Below, in pieces: positions 1 through 9,603 of a stretch of 64,000 nucleotides of DNA. Where the stretch lies: NCBI RefSeq assembly GCF_003122325.1, contig NZ_QFBC01000016.1, positions 62,001-126,000 of the forward strand. The letters run 5' to 3'. Under the pieces are notes generated by a model. That model worked only from the letters and a program-made list of their open reading frames with translations, was not told where the DNA came from and ran no database searches. This stretch comes from Rhizobium album (GTDB taxonomy: Bacteria > Pseudomonadota > Alphaproteobacteria > Rhizobiales > Rhizobiaceae). The stretch's first letter is position 1, and the number at the start of each line of letters is the position of its first letter. A program made the position numbers and the translations under genes.

Positions 1-486
1 GGCAATTCGTTTGGACCGCGCGAGCTAGGCTACATAATGGCCGCGGACGGTGCGATCAACATCCTTGTCCAGTTATTCCTGCTGCAATGGCTCGGGCGAT
101 ACTTCACGGAACGCCGGCTGATTCTCCTCATATGCGCCATTGTGGCTGTCGGCTACATCACTGTGGCCTTTGCGATGACGCTTCCGGTTCTTGTCTTTGC
201 CCTGCTTTGCGTAAGTGTCGGTGACGCCTTGGCGCGCCCCACCTTCATCTCGGCGCTCTCCGTCCATGCTCCACGCGAACGTCAAGGAATCGTGCTGGGA
301 ACCGCGCAATCGCTGCTTGCAGCTACGGAGACCGTCTCCCCCGTAATAGCCGGCTTTCTTATAGCCCAGGCACTCTATGGTGTCTGGACCGGCGCGATCA
401 TCGCGTTCGTTGCGCTTGCCGCAGCAGTCGCGTGGACAAGACTGCCGCTCACTGACCCTGAGGCAGAGGGACAGGCGAATGAATAA
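1..486 (+). CDS. MFS transporter, C-terminal part (cut by window edge)
   Basis: The frame is open from base 1 with no start in a sensible place, so this is the 3' part of a gene that begins left of the window. The visible residues form about four hydrophobic helices typical of the second half of a 12-helix major facilitator. The protein is clearly related to the MFS gene at 2019-3344: both have a stretch like FGPxExG, then NILVQ, and a conserved ARPT segment followed by a GIAQS/GTAQS-like motif. It is probably an inner-membrane drug/proton antiporter. The substrate cannot be told from sequence. The stop is followed 200 bases later by the patatin-like lipoprotein gene on the same strand. Confidence 0.8.
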   Translation, partial: GNSFGPRELGYIMAADGAINILVQLFLLQWLGRYFTERRLILLICAIVAVGYITVAFAMTLPVLVFALLCVSVGDALARPTFISALSVHAPRERQGIVLGTAQSLLAATETVSPVIAGFLIAQALYGVWTGAIIAFVALAAAVAWTRLPLTDPEAEGQANE

Positions 487-686
487 ACATCCTGTTTTCG
501 GTCAATGGCAGCGCTCCTCATCGAATTCGGCTCGAGAGTAACCACTTAATGACAAGCCAGAACATCTTGGAAGACAGAATCGATTTGGGGTCTGCGGGAG
601 AAATCTTGAAGACTTCCGCCGCGTATGATGCGCTCTTTCGTAGCTATTCCCGGACGCTGGCTGCTCGCTTCGCGATCACCTCGTGG

Positions 687-1850
687 ATGCGGACATTGAT
701 ACTCCTTTTGTTCGCCACGTTGTTTCTTTTCGGCTGCACGCACACGCCAGAGCGCGCTCTCAACGCCCTTGAGGCCGACAATGCCTCGATCGCGGGATAT
801 GGTGAAATCCGAGCCTACCGCTATTCGCCGCGCAATGAAGTGCTTGCAAGCCATCGCGACTGGATGGTCAAGACCCATCCCAATGACAAAAATATACTGA
901 TGATCTCCGGTGGTGGCGCCAGCGGCGCTTTCGGTGTCGGCGTGCTCGCTGGATGGAGCGCCACGAACACGCGCCCGCGCTTTGATGTCGTAACCGGCGT
1001 CAGTACAGGCGCCTTGATCGCGCCATACGCCTTTCTAGGTTCGGCTTACGACAAGACGCTGGTGCACCTATTTACCAGCGGCGTTGCCCAGGAGCTTGTC
1101 GCGATCAATGGGCCATTCGGGGTATTAGGTTCAAGTCTGCTTAAGCCCGAGCCGCTCAAAAAACATGTTGAACGCTCGATCACACCAACTATTCTTAACC
1201 AGATTGCCGCCGAACACCGCAACGGTCGACGGCTGCTTGTTCTCACGACAAACCTCGATACCCAACGCGGCGTGATCTGGAACATGGGTGCCATTGCTGC
1301 AAGCGGGAACCCGGACGCCCTGAAGCTGTTTCGAGATGTTATCGTCGCTTCGGCAAGTGTCCCCGGCGTCTTTCCTCCAGTCATGATCCAGGCAACGTCA
1401 AACGGACGGCAGTTTCAGGAACTGCACTCCGACGGAGGATCAACGTCCCAGATTTTGACACCACCTCTTCTTGTCGAAAACGCGCTGTTTTCCAAGACGC
1501 CCGTTCAGCAAAAAGTCAATCTGTACGTGATCGTCAACAACGCGCTCATCCCTGAGTTCAACGTTACGCCTAACAGGACAGTGCCGTCTCTGGGCCGAGC
1601 ATACGCGACCTTCCTGAAGTCTCAGGCGCAGAGCGAATTGACCGCGCTATACAACCACGCCCGCCGCACAGGAGCGAATTTCAATTTAGCATCAATCGAC
1701 GTGCAGATTCCCTATTCAATGCTTAATCCGCTCGACAGGAACTACATGCAGGCCGTGTACAGGCTTGGCTACGAGCAGACTACCTCCGGGGCATTGTGGA
1801 AGGATACGCCAATCTTTCCGCTGAAATTATTACAGCCTGTTTCACAATGA
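687..1850 (+). CDS. Patatin-like phospholipase, predicted lipoprotein
   Basis: Predicted serine lipid acyl hydrolase. The patatin signature is complete. It has a glycine-rich oxyanion loop (SGGGASGAFG, about residue 75), the nucleophile elbow GVSTG with Ser about 106, and the catalytic Asp in a DGG motif about residue 249. I chose the ATG at 687 because it gives a hydrophobic signal ending in a lipobox (LFGC), so the protein would be a lipid-anchored envelope protein of 387 aa. The frame is open back to an ATG at 549, which would bury this signal 46 residues in. It sits between two MFS genes and upstream of another predicted lipoprotein. The phospholipid or other ester substrate is not known. 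Confidence 0.85.
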   Translation: MRTLILLLFATLFLFGCTHTPERALNALEADNASIAGYGEIRAYRYSPRNEVLASHRDWMVKTHPNDKNILMISGGGASGAFGVGVLAGWSATNTRPRFDVVTGVSTGALIAPYAFLGSAYDKTLVHLFTSGVAQELVAINGPFGVLGSSLLKPEPLKKHVERSITPTILNQIAAEHRNGRRLLVLTTNLDTQRGVIWNMGAIAASGNPDALKLFRDVIVASASVPGVFPPVMIQATSNGRQFQELHSDGGSTSQILTPPLLVENALFSKTPVQQKVNLYVIVNNALIPEFNVTPNRTVPSLGRAYATFLKSQAQSELTALYNHARRTGANFNLASIDVQIPYSMLNPLDRNYMQAVYRLGYEQTTSGALWKDTPIFPLKLLQPVSQ

Positions 1851-2018
1851 GTTCGTCACCCGCAGCGCGGGCCGCCTCTCGTAAGGTTCTCGGATAGTGC
1901 CTTATCAAATGAACCGCACACTGAGGCGGCAACAAAAATGTGCGTTCCGCGCCCTTTAGCTCTGACACGTGCATGCCTGCTTAGGCGGTGCATGATTTAC
2001 ATCAAAAGCGAGCCTCCG

Positions 2019-3344
2019 ATGACAGACGAACCTGATGTCCAGCGCCCAACAGGAAAGAAATTGCGGAGTTTGCTCCCGATTTTCGCAATCGTTGTCGTGG
2101 ATACCGCGAGTGCAGGTCTCATTCTGCCTCTTCTACCATTTTACGCACAGGATTTCGGTGCAACACCGCTGACGATCGGATTTCTATTCGCAAGCTTTGC
2201 CATCTGCGAGTTTCTTGCTGGGCCCATTCTCGGCAACGCCTCCGACAGATCGGGGCGCAAACGGTTACTTATGGTCAGTCAGATCGGGACATGCGCGAGC
2301 TTCCTTTTACTTGCCGTGTCGCCCAACCTCCTTGTTGTTTTCCTGGCCCGCATCCTCGGCGGTTTGTCGGCGGGTAACGTTGCCATAGCTATCGCTTACG
2401 TCGCAGATAGGAGCGAAGCAAAGAACCGCCGACAAGCAATCGGGTTTGTAAGCGCGGCGATGGGATTGGGGACCATGGTCGGTCCAGCTCTTGGTGGCGC
2501 ACTCGCCCCGATAGGGCTGGCGATTCCATTCTTGGTTGCTGCGGGGCTCTCCCTTGCCAGCATTGTAGCGACTTCAACTCTCCTTCCCGCGGATGATCAA
2601 GCTTCCCTCAGCCGACTGGATAGGTATGCCTACACGAACGGAAAACGTCGGACCAACCAAGGTTGGTTTGGCAGAGAAGATCGGGATGACGATGCGATTG
2701 GTGCGGCGCCGTTTTGCGTGACGAAATTTTGTCGTGAGATCGCTGATTTAATCGCGCTTCCCAATGCCAAGGCGCTCCTGACAGCGCTTGCCATACTGTA
2801 TCTTGCGTTCAGCCTGTTCGCTTCACAACTCGCGCTCGTGCTTCAAGCGCGATACCAGTGGGGTGGCGAGCCATTCGGCCCGACCGAAATCGGGCTCCTG
2901 TTCACCGCGGCAGGCGCGACAAACATTTTGGTTCAGGTTGTGCTAGTGCGCGCCATCAGGAAGACGTTCCACGAGCGAACGCTGGCTACTGCGTCATTCG
3001 CGTTGCTCGCGATCGGTTTCGCCCTCATAGGTTTCGGCGATACGATCCCTGGCCTGGCCATGGGCGTGTTTACGGCCGCGTCGGGTCTGGCGCTGGCAAG
3101 GCCAACACTCGGCGCCGCACTGACCCTGATCGTGCCCGCCAGTTCTCAGGGTGTCGCCATGGGTATCGCCCAATCGCTTGCTTCTCTCATCAACATCATC
3201 GGGCCGATCGTCGGCGGACTTTTGATCAAGCAACAAAGTTACATCGGCTGGACCCTGGTCCTGGTCGCGCTCGCGTTAACGGGTCTCGCCGCAGTCGGAC
3301 TGCTTTCTCTTTTTCCAAAGAAGTCCGATCCAGAAGAAAGATGA
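2019..3344 (+). CDS. MFS multidrug/tetracycline-type efflux transporter
   Basis: Predicted 12-helix inner-membrane antiporter of 441 aa. After helix 2 it has the MFS loop motif GNASDRSGRK (the GxxxDxxGRR/K signature). The first half ends with the antiporter-like GPALGG motif in helix 5. A hydrophilic central loop of about 50 residues separates the two halves. I chose the ATG at 2019 because the protein then starts with a short cytoplasmic tail. The frame stays open upstream to 1938 but adds an atypical Cys/Arg-rich stretch. It is a paralogue of the truncated MFS gene at 1-486, so the two probably arose by duplication around the patatin gene. The substrate is unknown. Confidence 0.88.
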   Translation: MTDEPDVQRPTGKKLRSLLPIFAIVVVDTASAGLILPLLPFYAQDFGATPLTIGFLFASFAICEFLAGPILGNASDRSGRKRLLMVSQIGTCASFLLLAVSPNLLVVFLARILGGLSAGNVAIAIAYVADRSEAKNRRQAIGFVSAAMGLGTMVGPALGGALAPIGLAIPFLVAAGLSLASIVATSTLLPADDQASLSRLDRYAYTNGKRRTNQGWFGREDRDDDAIGAAPFCVTKFCREIADLIALPNAKALLTALAILYLAFSLFASQLALVLQARYQWGGEPFGPTEIGLLFTAAGATNILVQVVLVRAIRKTFHERTLATASFALLAIGFALIGFGDTIPGLAMGVFTAASGLALARPTLGAALTLIVPASSQGVAMGIAQSLASLINIIGPIVGGLLIKQQSYIGWTLVLVALALTGLAAVGLLSLFPKKSDPEER

Positions 3345-3433
3345 CGTTGACGGCCGGCTCAAGACGAGCGTGCTGACCATTCGCTGAGCACGACCATGTT
3401 GCATCAGCTTCACCATTACAACAGGAGAACGAA

Positions 3434-4303
3434 ATGTCACATCCCTGCCTCGGCTTGGCAACCATCCCACCAGATTATCGACCGATCGTGTCTGCCATCC
3501 TTTCGTTGTCGCTGTTATCGATTGTTGGGTGCGCGGCTGTACCGCTTGAACAGGCAAATTCTCTGACGTCCTACGAAGGCTTGATACCAAACAACGGGCG
3601 GTCGACCAAAGCGAACTATATAGTCTCTTCAGGGGATCTCGGCGCCGCTAAAACAATCTACATAGAGCCCACGATGGTGTCAGGCGCAGCAATTCAATCC
3701 GCTAAGAAATCTTCCGATCGAGCGCTGGTGGCGAATGTGATAAGCCGTGCCCTCTGCGTCGGTGTCAGCGACCGTTTCGAGGTTGTAAGTAGGAAGGACG
3801 ATGCCGACCTTATTGTTCACGCAACCATTACGCAAATCGTCCCAACCAATCCCACAGTGGCCGGTCTCTCTACAGCGACGTCGCTCGGAGCTAGCGTCTT
3901 TTCCAGCGTGCCTGTTCCGAGGTTGCCCTTCGGGCTTGGAGGCCTTTCCGTCGAGGCAGAAGCCACGACGAGAGAAGGCAAGCAGGTCGGAGCGATGGTA
4001 TGGGCTAAAGGAGCTAACTTCGTGACCACCAATGCGCGAGTGTCGCAGATTGGCGACGCTTATTCACTTGCGGCGAGCTTCGCAGGAGATTTTTCCAAGA
4101 TGCTGGTCACGGGCAAGACCCCATTCAAGGGGCTGCCCAAGATCCCGTCGGGGCAACGAATAAAGTCGGGTCTTGGCGGGAAGCCAAAATACCCTGCTTG
4201 CGAAATTTTTGGCCGGTCACCCGGACTGAAGGACTTGGCAGGCTCACAGGTCGGGATGCCGCCGTCTTGGACTGACAAACAGCGTCCGACAGAAGCGCAA
4301 TAG
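3434..4303 (+). CDS. DUF3313-like predicted lipoprotein
   Basis: A 289-aa protein with an AGGAG ribosome site just upstream of the ATG. The first 35 residues contain a hydrophobic signal that ends in a lipobox (SIVGC), so it is probably anchored to the inner leaflet of the outer membrane or to the inner membrane. The mature part starts with a TSYEGLIPNNG-like stretch and has IYIEPT and a DADLIVHATIT-like strand, which matches the DUF3313 lipoprotein family as I remember it. No enzymatic residues are seen. It lies 90 bases after the MFS gene on the same strand and may be part of the same envelope/export unit. Its function is unknown. Confidence 0.75.
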   Translation: MSHPCLGLATIPPDYRPIVSAILSLSLLSIVGCAAVPLEQANSLTSYEGLIPNNGRSTKANYIVSSGDLGAAKTIYIEPTMVSGAAIQSAKKSSDRALVANVISRALCVGVSDRFEVVSRKDDADLIVHATITQIVPTNPTVAGLSTATSLGASVFSSVPVPRLPFGLGGLSVEAEATTREGKQVGAMVWAKGANFVTTNARVSQIGDAYSLAASFAGDFSKMLVTGKTPFKGLPKIPSGQRIKSGLGGKPKYPACEIFGRSPGLKDLAGSQVGMPPSWTDKQRPTEAQ

Positions 4304-4763
4304 AAGGCAACGCACGAGCATCGCGTGGTCTGACGCTTGCAGTGACATTTGGTGGCTCTCATGGGAGCGCCAGGCCAGCATTCAATCCGTTGTGCAGCAG
4401 AGTGCTATAAGTTTCACTCGATACCGCGAGGCTGGCAGCGTCGACCGTCGCGCGACGAACGCACGCTCACTGACGGCCATCAATCATCAAGAACCACCTT
4501 GTCATGAACTAAGCTCCCAACTGACCGATGCCCGATGCTTTTGAGCTCGCGGGAGAACTTCGATCAAGAGCTTCCTGACCCGTCACGCCGACACTGGCAG
4601 CTTATCTTCGACGTTCGTGTCGACCTTTGGGCATGCAAAGAACCGATCTTTATTAGCCGCTCTTCCCATCTTGTTCAATCTTGCGGTACCCTCCGCCCGA
4701 CCGATTTGACCCACTGGCCTGGGGCTGGCGGGCTCGGATAACTTGCCAAACATGGCGTCGCTT
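4304..4763. other. Intergenic stretch, no gene recognised
   Basis: About 460 bases between the DUF3313-like gene and the 3' end of the marR gene. The short open frames here have no ribosome site and no recognisable protein motif. No strong terminator hairpin was seen. The two flanking genes converge here. Confidence 0.5.
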
Positions 4764-5249
4764 CTAACCTTCTTGCGCGGGCGCGGCGGCGATGCTGTCG
4801 GCGAACATCCGCATAAGGCGAACCAGTTGGTCGAAGTCTTCACGCGTCCAGTCCTTCAGGAGGGATACCGCCATTTTCTCTCGCGCTTTGTCGAGAGCGT
4901 CAGTCGCGGCTTTTCCCTTTGCCGTTATGATCGCTTCACGCACTCTTTTGTCGGTTGGAAGGGGACGGCGTTCGACGAGCCCGAGTTGCTCGAGACGCGC
5001 TACTTGGCGACTGACGGTCGTATAGTCACGCCCTATGCCATCGGCAAGTTCAACAACGCCAATCGGTCCGCGTCGCTCTATACCGACGAGGAGCGGAAAC
5101 AAAGCCCGCTCCAGAGTAAGGCCTGCCAATTCCAGCAATTGCGCATCCCGTTCCGGGCGGTTCATCAGCCCGGCAATATCCATGAGAGAACGATGAAGCT
5201 CGGGCAGGGACTTCAATATATGTGTATTCTGCACTTTCTTTGTTGACAC
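4764..5249 (-). CDS. MarR family transcriptional regulator
   Basis: A 161-aa winged-helix regulator. It has the MarR layout: an N-terminal dimerisation helix, a recognition helix around VVELADGIGRDYTTVSRQV, and the wing RRPLPTDKRVREAIIT with the conserved DxR. The GTG at 5249 is the likely start because an AGGAGG lies 8 bases before it. The frame also allows a TTG at 5255, but the ribosome site would then be only 2 bases away. It is divergent from the FAD monooxygenase gene, with under 50 bases between the two starts. It is therefore probably the local repressor, released by an aromatic ligand. The ligand is inferred, not shown. Confidence 0.9.
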   Translation of the reverse strand: MSTKKVQNTHILKSLPELHRSLMDIAGLMNRPERDAQLLELAGLTLERALFPLLVGIERRGPIGVVELADGIGRDYTTVSRQVARLEQLGLVERRPLPTDKRVREAIITAKGKAATDALDKAREKMAVSLLKDWTREDFDQLVRLMRMFADSIAAAPAQEG

Positions 5250-5269
5250 AAGCAACGCCTCCTGATGAT

Positions 5270-5286
5270 ATGTGCATCATACACAT
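5270..5286. promoter_or_regulatory. Candidate MarR operator
   Basis: ATGTGCATCATACACAT is an imperfect inverted repeat with ATGTG/CACAT arms. It lies between the divergent marR and monooxygenase genes, just upstream of both ribosome sites. Its length and placement fit a MarR dimer site. No experimental support. Confidence 0.5.
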
Positions 5287-5297
5287 TGGAGGCGAAA

Positions 5298-6866
5298 ATG
5301 AAAGTTGATAACGTAATCGGCGTCTTGATCTGCGGTGCGGGCGCTGCCGGCCTCACGCTTGCCATTGACCTCGCTCGGCGCGGCGTGACGTTCCGCCTCG
5401 TCGAGAAAATGAACCAGCCATTCCCGGGCTCGCGCGGCAAAGGTATTCAACCGAGGACGCAGGAAGTCTTCGAGGACTTGGCAATCATCGATCGTATTGT
5501 CGCGGCAGGTGGAACCTATCCGCGGATGCGCGAGTATCGGGACGATGGCACGTTCTCGGATAAGGACATGGGCGAGCAATTTGAACCGACACCAGCGGAG
5601 CCCTATCAAATCGCTCTGATGGTGCCGCAATTTCTCACGGAAAAGGTGATGCGTGATCGGCTCGCCGAACTCGGACATCACGTCGAGTTCGGACTTGAGC
5701 TTGTTGCCTTTGAACAGGACGAGGAATGTGTAATCGCCCGCCTTGCTGGACCATCCGGTCACGAGGTCGTTCGCTGCGAATATCTTGTCGGAGCAGACGG
5801 CGGCGGAAGTTTCGTAAGACGTTCGCTTGGCGTGGACTTCCCTGGGAGAACACTTGGTGTACGTGCGCTGGTAGCAGATGTCTCGCTATCGGGGCTTGAC
5901 CGTCAGGCTTGGCACCAGTTCAACAGCGGAGATATGCAACGAATGGTTTCAGTTTGCCCGCTCGCGGGAACTGAACTTTTTCAGATCCAGGCACCGATTC
6001 CGCCGGAGGGCGATGTAAACCTGTCCGCCCAAGCGCTGCAACAAATGATCACCGAAAAGACGGGCCGAAGCGACATTAAGGTGCAGTCGGTATCCTGGGC
6101 GTCCGCCTATACGATGAATGCTCGCCTTGCAGAGCGTTACCGGGTTGGGCGGGTGTTCCTTGTTGGCGATTCTGCCCATGTCCATCCGCCGACTGGGGGC
6201 CAGGGCCTCAACACAAGCGTACAAGACGCTTATAATCTCGGGTGGAAGATAGCGGCAGTGCTGGGCGGCGCGGCGGACCAATTGCTTGATACCTATGAGG
6301 AAGAGCGTCGCCCCGTCGCTGAAGCGATGCTCGGGCTCGCGACAGGTTTGCTCGAGGCAGCGAAACGAGGCGGAATGCAGCGGGGCCGAGAGGTGCGCCA
6401 ACTTGATATAGGATATCGAGGGTCATCACTGTCGCTCAATCCACCCGGCAGAGACGCACTTCTGCTCGCAGGAGATCGGGCGCCCGATGCGCCGGTGCGG
6501 GGTGCCGCAGGATCTACCCGTCGCCTCTTCGACCTGTTTCAAGGGCCCCACTGGACCCTGATTGGCTATGAAACGGTGGGTGATGTGATAACCGGTCAGA
6601 AGGGCCTTCGCATCCATCGGATCGGTAACGGATGCGAACTTGAAGATGACAAGGCCCACTTCCGTGAGGCGTACGGACTCTCATCGGGCGAATGGGTGCT
6701 CGTTCGGCCTGATGGATATGTCGGGGCGATCGTGGCTTCCAGCGATACTGCAAAACTGCAGTGGCTCTTTAAAGAAGTGCTGACAAGGGCGGACTGTTTT
6801 GCGCCCGACCTGAAAGACCCGCCGACCAAAGCCCCTTGCTCCCTCAGCGATTGCGATATTGGGTGA
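5298..6866 (+). CDS. FAD-dependent aromatic monooxygenase (PheA/MhpA type)
   Basis: Predicted class A flavoprotein hydroxylase of 522 aa that uses NAD(P)H, O2 and FAD to hydroxylate a phenolic or similar ring. Three signature motifs are present: the dinucleotide fold GAGAAGLTLAIDL near the N terminus, the DG motif in GADGGGSFVRRSLG about residue 175, and the GD motif GDSAHVHPPTGGQGLN about residue 290. A C-terminal part of about 150 residues fits the thioredoxin-like domain of phenol-hydroxylase relatives. The ATG at 5298 has a GGAGG site 6 bases before it. It is divergent from marR. The substrate is not known, and no ring-cleavage gene is nearby. Confidence 0.88.
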   Translation: MKVDNVIGVLICGAGAAGLTLAIDLARRGVTFRLVEKMNQPFPGSRGKGIQPRTQEVFEDLAIIDRIVAAGGTYPRMREYRDDGTFSDKDMGEQFEPTPAEPYQIALMVPQFLTEKVMRDRLAELGHHVEFGLELVAFEQDEECVIARLAGPSGHEVVRCEYLVGADGGGSFVRRSLGVDFPGRTLGVRALVADVSLSGLDRQAWHQFNSGDMQRMVSVCPLAGTELFQIQAPIPPEGDVNLSAQALQQMITEKTGRSDIKVQSVSWASAYTMNARLAERYRVGRVFLVGDSAHVHPPTGGQGLNTSVQDAYNLGWKIAAVLGGAADQLLDTYEEERRPVAEAMLGLATGLLEAAKRGGMQRGREVRQLDIGYRGSSLSLNPPGRDALLLAGDRAPDAPVRGAAGSTRRLFDLFQGPHWTLIGYETVGDVITGQKGLRIHRIGNGCELEDDKAHFREAYGLSSGEWVLVRPDGYVGAIVASSDTAKLQWLFKEVLTRADCFAPDLKDPPTKAPCSLSDCDIG

Positions 6867-7065
6867 AGCCACCGCTTGAACACGCGGAGTCCGATGAACC
6901 GTGGTGACTGTCTAGTCCTGCGACAATAACCACACTGAGCGACAAGGACGTGAGCCGGCCTAGTGAGCCATCTGATTTTGATGGCGGCCGACGGCTCGAT
7001 AGAGTATCCGCCTTCACGTCATAGGTTTTGTAGGAAGCCTTGATGCGGACCAGTACCAATTTCGC

Positions 7066-7770
7066 TCAAAGCGCAAGATGCTGCTCGAGTGCATCGGTCC
7101 CAGCAAATTCCTCTCTTTTCAAGGTGGCTATGATCCGCCCCATATCAAGCACGTGGCAGATATCGGCAACGGTCTTAATCAGGGTCACATCTTGCTCAGC
7201 TACGAGAATCGTCAATCCCATCCGATCGCGCAGCCGGACAATATGTTGTTCAATTTCCCCGACGATGGACGGCTGGATTCCTTCTGAAGGTTCGTCCAGC
7301 AGAAGAAGTTTGGGATTGCCAACCAAAGCGCGACCTATCGCGACCATCTGCTGCTGGCCGCCCGACATGGTGCCACCTTTTTGCCGTCGACGCTCATCAA
7401 GAATCGGGAACATCGCATGGATCTCCTTCATGAGCAGCTTCCGGTTGGGAACGTCGGACGAGACATTCATTCCCATTTCGAGATTCTCAGCAACTGTCAG
7501 GTCAGGAAATATGTGCCGCCCTTGGGGAACATAACCCAGGCCGGCGCGCGCGCGAGCTGCAGTCACCTGGCGCTCGATCGATTTACCTTCGATGCTGATG
7601 GTGCCCGAATGGAGTTTGTTGTAGCCCATTATGGTCCGGATCAACGTTGTTTTACCCGACCCGTTTCTCCCTACAATCGCGGTCACCTTTCCCGTAGGAA
7701 TGCTGAGGCTGAGATTGTGCAGAACCTTTGTTCTACCATAGCCACTGGTAATGTCGTTCATCTGCAACAT
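7066..7770 (-). CDS. livF: Branched-chain/amide-type ABC importer ATPase (LivF/UrtE-like)
   Basis: A 234-aa ABC ATPase. It has Walker A GRNGSGKTTL (about residue 37), the signature MSGGQQQM, Walker B LLLLDEP and the switch His region VAEQD. It is the last gene of a five-gene importer operon on the minus strand and starts 10 bases after livG. I chose the ATG at 7770, which has an AGGA 8 bases before it, over an upstream TTG at 7797 that would overlap livG. It would pair with LivG on the cytoplasmic face of the LivH/LivM channel and energise import. Confidence 0.9.
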   Translation of the reverse strand: MLQMNDITSGYGRTKVLHNLSLSIPTGKVTAIVGRNGSGKTTLIRTIMGYNKLHSGTISIEGKSIERQVTAARARAGLGYVPQGRHIFPDLTVAENLEMGMNVSSDVPNRKLLMKEIHAMFPILDERRRQKGGTMSGGQQQMVAIGRALVGNPKLLLLDEPSEGIQPSIVGEIEQHIVRLRDRMGLTILVAEQDVTLIKTVADICHVLDMGRIIATLKREEFAGTDALEQHLAL

Positions 7771-7780
7771 GGCCACTGTC

Positions 7781-8506
7781 CTATGCTCTGGATCCAAAAT
7801 AGATTTCTTTCACACCTTGGTGGGTTCTGACCTGCCGAAGCGTTCCCTCAAAAAAGATTGAGCCCTGATTGAGTACCAAGATCGGAGCGTCGAGTGCGGA
7901 TACAAAGGCCATATCATGCTCGACAATGATGACGGTCATGCCTTTCTGCCTATTCAAGCGCAACACGATCTGGGCGGTCTGCTGCGTTTCTTCGGGTGTC
8001 ATTCCCGCCGTCGGCTCGTCCAACAACAAGATGCGTGGTTGACTGGCAATCGCCATACCGATCTCGAGCCATTGCTGGTGTCCGTGAGAAAGATTTCCAG
8101 CCCGATTTCCAGCCTGCGTTATCAGGCCAATCATATCTAGGGTCTCATCGATCACCATGTTGCGTGAACGGGCATCTCGACCTGTCTCGCGTTGAACTGC
8201 GATGCGGATGTTTTGGTAGACGCTGAGTTCCCGGAAAACGCTCGGAACCTGAAGCTTGGTGCTGACGCCAAGCCGAGCTATCTCATGCGGGTGCAAACCG
8301 TCGATGCGCTCGCCCGCTAACCTTATCTCGCCGGCGCTCGGGCGATGCAGACCGATCATCGTTTTGAGAAATGTCGACTTGCCGCATCCGTTCGGACCAA
8401 GGAGAACACGCATCTCCCCCTCGGGAACACCGAAGCTCATTCCGCGTAGCACTTGCAGGCCACCGAAAGATTTGTGAAGATTTTCGACTGTTACCAGATC
8501 GGACAT
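7781..8506 (-). CDS. livG: Branched-chain/amide-type ABC importer ATPase (LivG/UrtD-like)
   Basis: A 241-aa ABC ATPase with Walker A GPNGCGKSTF and Walker B ILLLDEPTAGMTPEET. Its signature loop is LSHGHQQWLEIGM. The LSHG...QWLEIGM form is what I associate with urea/amide-type (UrtD) rather than leucine-type ATPases, so the substrate is more likely a urea or amide than an amino acid (inference). Its start overlaps the stop of livM in a TAATG arrangement, which suggests translational coupling. A GGAGG lies upstream within livM. Confidence 0.9.
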   Translation of the reverse strand: MSDLVTVENLHKSFGGLQVLRGMSFGVPEGEMRVLLGPNGCGKSTFLKTMIGLHRPSAGEIRLAGERIDGLHPHEIARLGVSTKLQVPSVFRELSVYQNIRIAVQRETGRDARSRNMVIDETLDMIGLITQAGNRAGNLSHGHQQWLEIGMAIASQPRILLLDEPTAGMTPEETQQTAQIVLRLNRQKGMTVIIVEHDMAFVSALDAPILVLNQGSIFFEGTLRQVRTHQGVKEIYFGSRA

Positions 8507-9594
8507 TAAAGACGACCTCCAAGCAGGGGGCTTTTTTCCAGGCGCGCGACCCGCCGTCGTTCAAGGTATTCTTCCAGTGCCATCTCGATGGTCGTCACGA
8601 TTCCCTGAGGGAAGAGCATGACAGTGCAGAGCAACAGGATAGCAAAGAACATCAGCGAATACTCTCCGCCGCCATAGGCGAGTTGCTGATTGATCCATTG
8701 AAGGGTGAACGTGGAAATCGTGACAGCCTGAATACTCGCACGCCCACCAGCTGCAACCCAGATGATCGGCAGGGTCGCCGCCGTCATGCCCATCGACGAT
8801 GGTGCGATAAAATTATTCCAGGATGCAAAGAGTACGCCACCCAGAGCGGCAATGCCTCCGGCAATGATATAGGTCATCAATTGTATTCGACGAATATCAT
8901 AACCGAACAGCTGGGTGCGCAGGGGATCTTCGCGGGTGGCAACCATAAGATAACCCCAGTTGGAATTCAGCAAGAAGCGCAGCCCGAGAAAGACAAGAAT
9001 GAGCAGGGCCGCGACCAGCCAGAAGAACGGTTTATCGACGAACACGATGGCGAAATCTCCACTGCCGATCTGTAGCGGCGGAATGCCGACCATTCCATTG
9101 GAGCCACCCAGCAAAGCTGATCCAATGCGAAACTGCGGGCCGGACGTTCGGCTGAGCAGAGTTTCGGCAAGCAGCGTCAGCATTAGAGTAAAGATCGCGA
9201 TGTAGAGCGATGAAATTCCGCCATAAAAGATGACATAGCCGACGATCGCGGACAGCAACATAATCAGGGCGATGCCGCAAACGGCCGCAAGCATGCTGTA
9301 TTCGGGTGGGATGTTGATACTCACCACCCCATAGACATAGCCAGCCAGGCCGAAAAAGGCTGTTTGCCCGAAGCTGAATATCCCGGTGTAACCCCAGAGG
9401 ATACACACGCTCAATCCGAGGAAAACCCAAACCATGAGGAAGCCGTTGTTCGAGACAGCATAGTCCTCGCCAATGATCGGGTACAGGAGCAACAGGGCAC
9501 AGACAATGGCAAAGCTCCTCCAGTAAAGAGGCGAGGAGCCTACGGTTTGGGGGCCATTCAAGGCAGTAATAAAGTCGAAAAACTTCGAGCGCAT
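8506..9594 (-). CDS. livM: Branched-chain/amide-type ABC permease (LivM/UrtC-like)
   Basis: A 362-aa polytopic membrane protein with about ten hydrophobic segments. It carries the family's conserved glycine-rich motif near YTGIFSFGQTAFFGLAGY in the first third, followed by the usual GxGxLLL-like middle section. It starts 10 bases after livH. Together with LivH it would form the membrane channel. The last residues overlap the livG start. Confidence 0.9.
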   Translation of the reverse strand: MRSKFFDFITALNGPQTVGSSPLYWRSFAIVCALLLLYPIIGEDYAVSNNGFLMVWVFLGLSVCILWGYTGIFSFGQTAFFGLAGYVYGVVSINIPPEYSMLAAVCGIALIMLLSAIVGYVIFYGGISSLYIAIFTLMLTLLAETLLSRTSGPQFRIGSALLGGSNGMVGIPPLQIGSGDFAIVFVDKPFFWLVAALLILVFLGLRFLLNSNWGYLMVATREDPLRTQLFGYDIRRIQLMTYIIAGGIAALGGVLFASWNNFIAPSSMGMTAATLPIIWVAAGGRASIQAVTISTFTLQWINQQLAYGGGEYSLMFFAILLLCTVMLFPQGIVTTIEMALEEYLERRRVARLEKSPLLGGRL

Positions 9595-9603
9595 GGCGTT
9601 ATT

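Noticed and set aside
6967-6985. GCCATC/GATGGC hairpin between the monooxygenase and livF genes
   Set aside because: Only a 6-bp stem without a T run; too weak to call a terminator.
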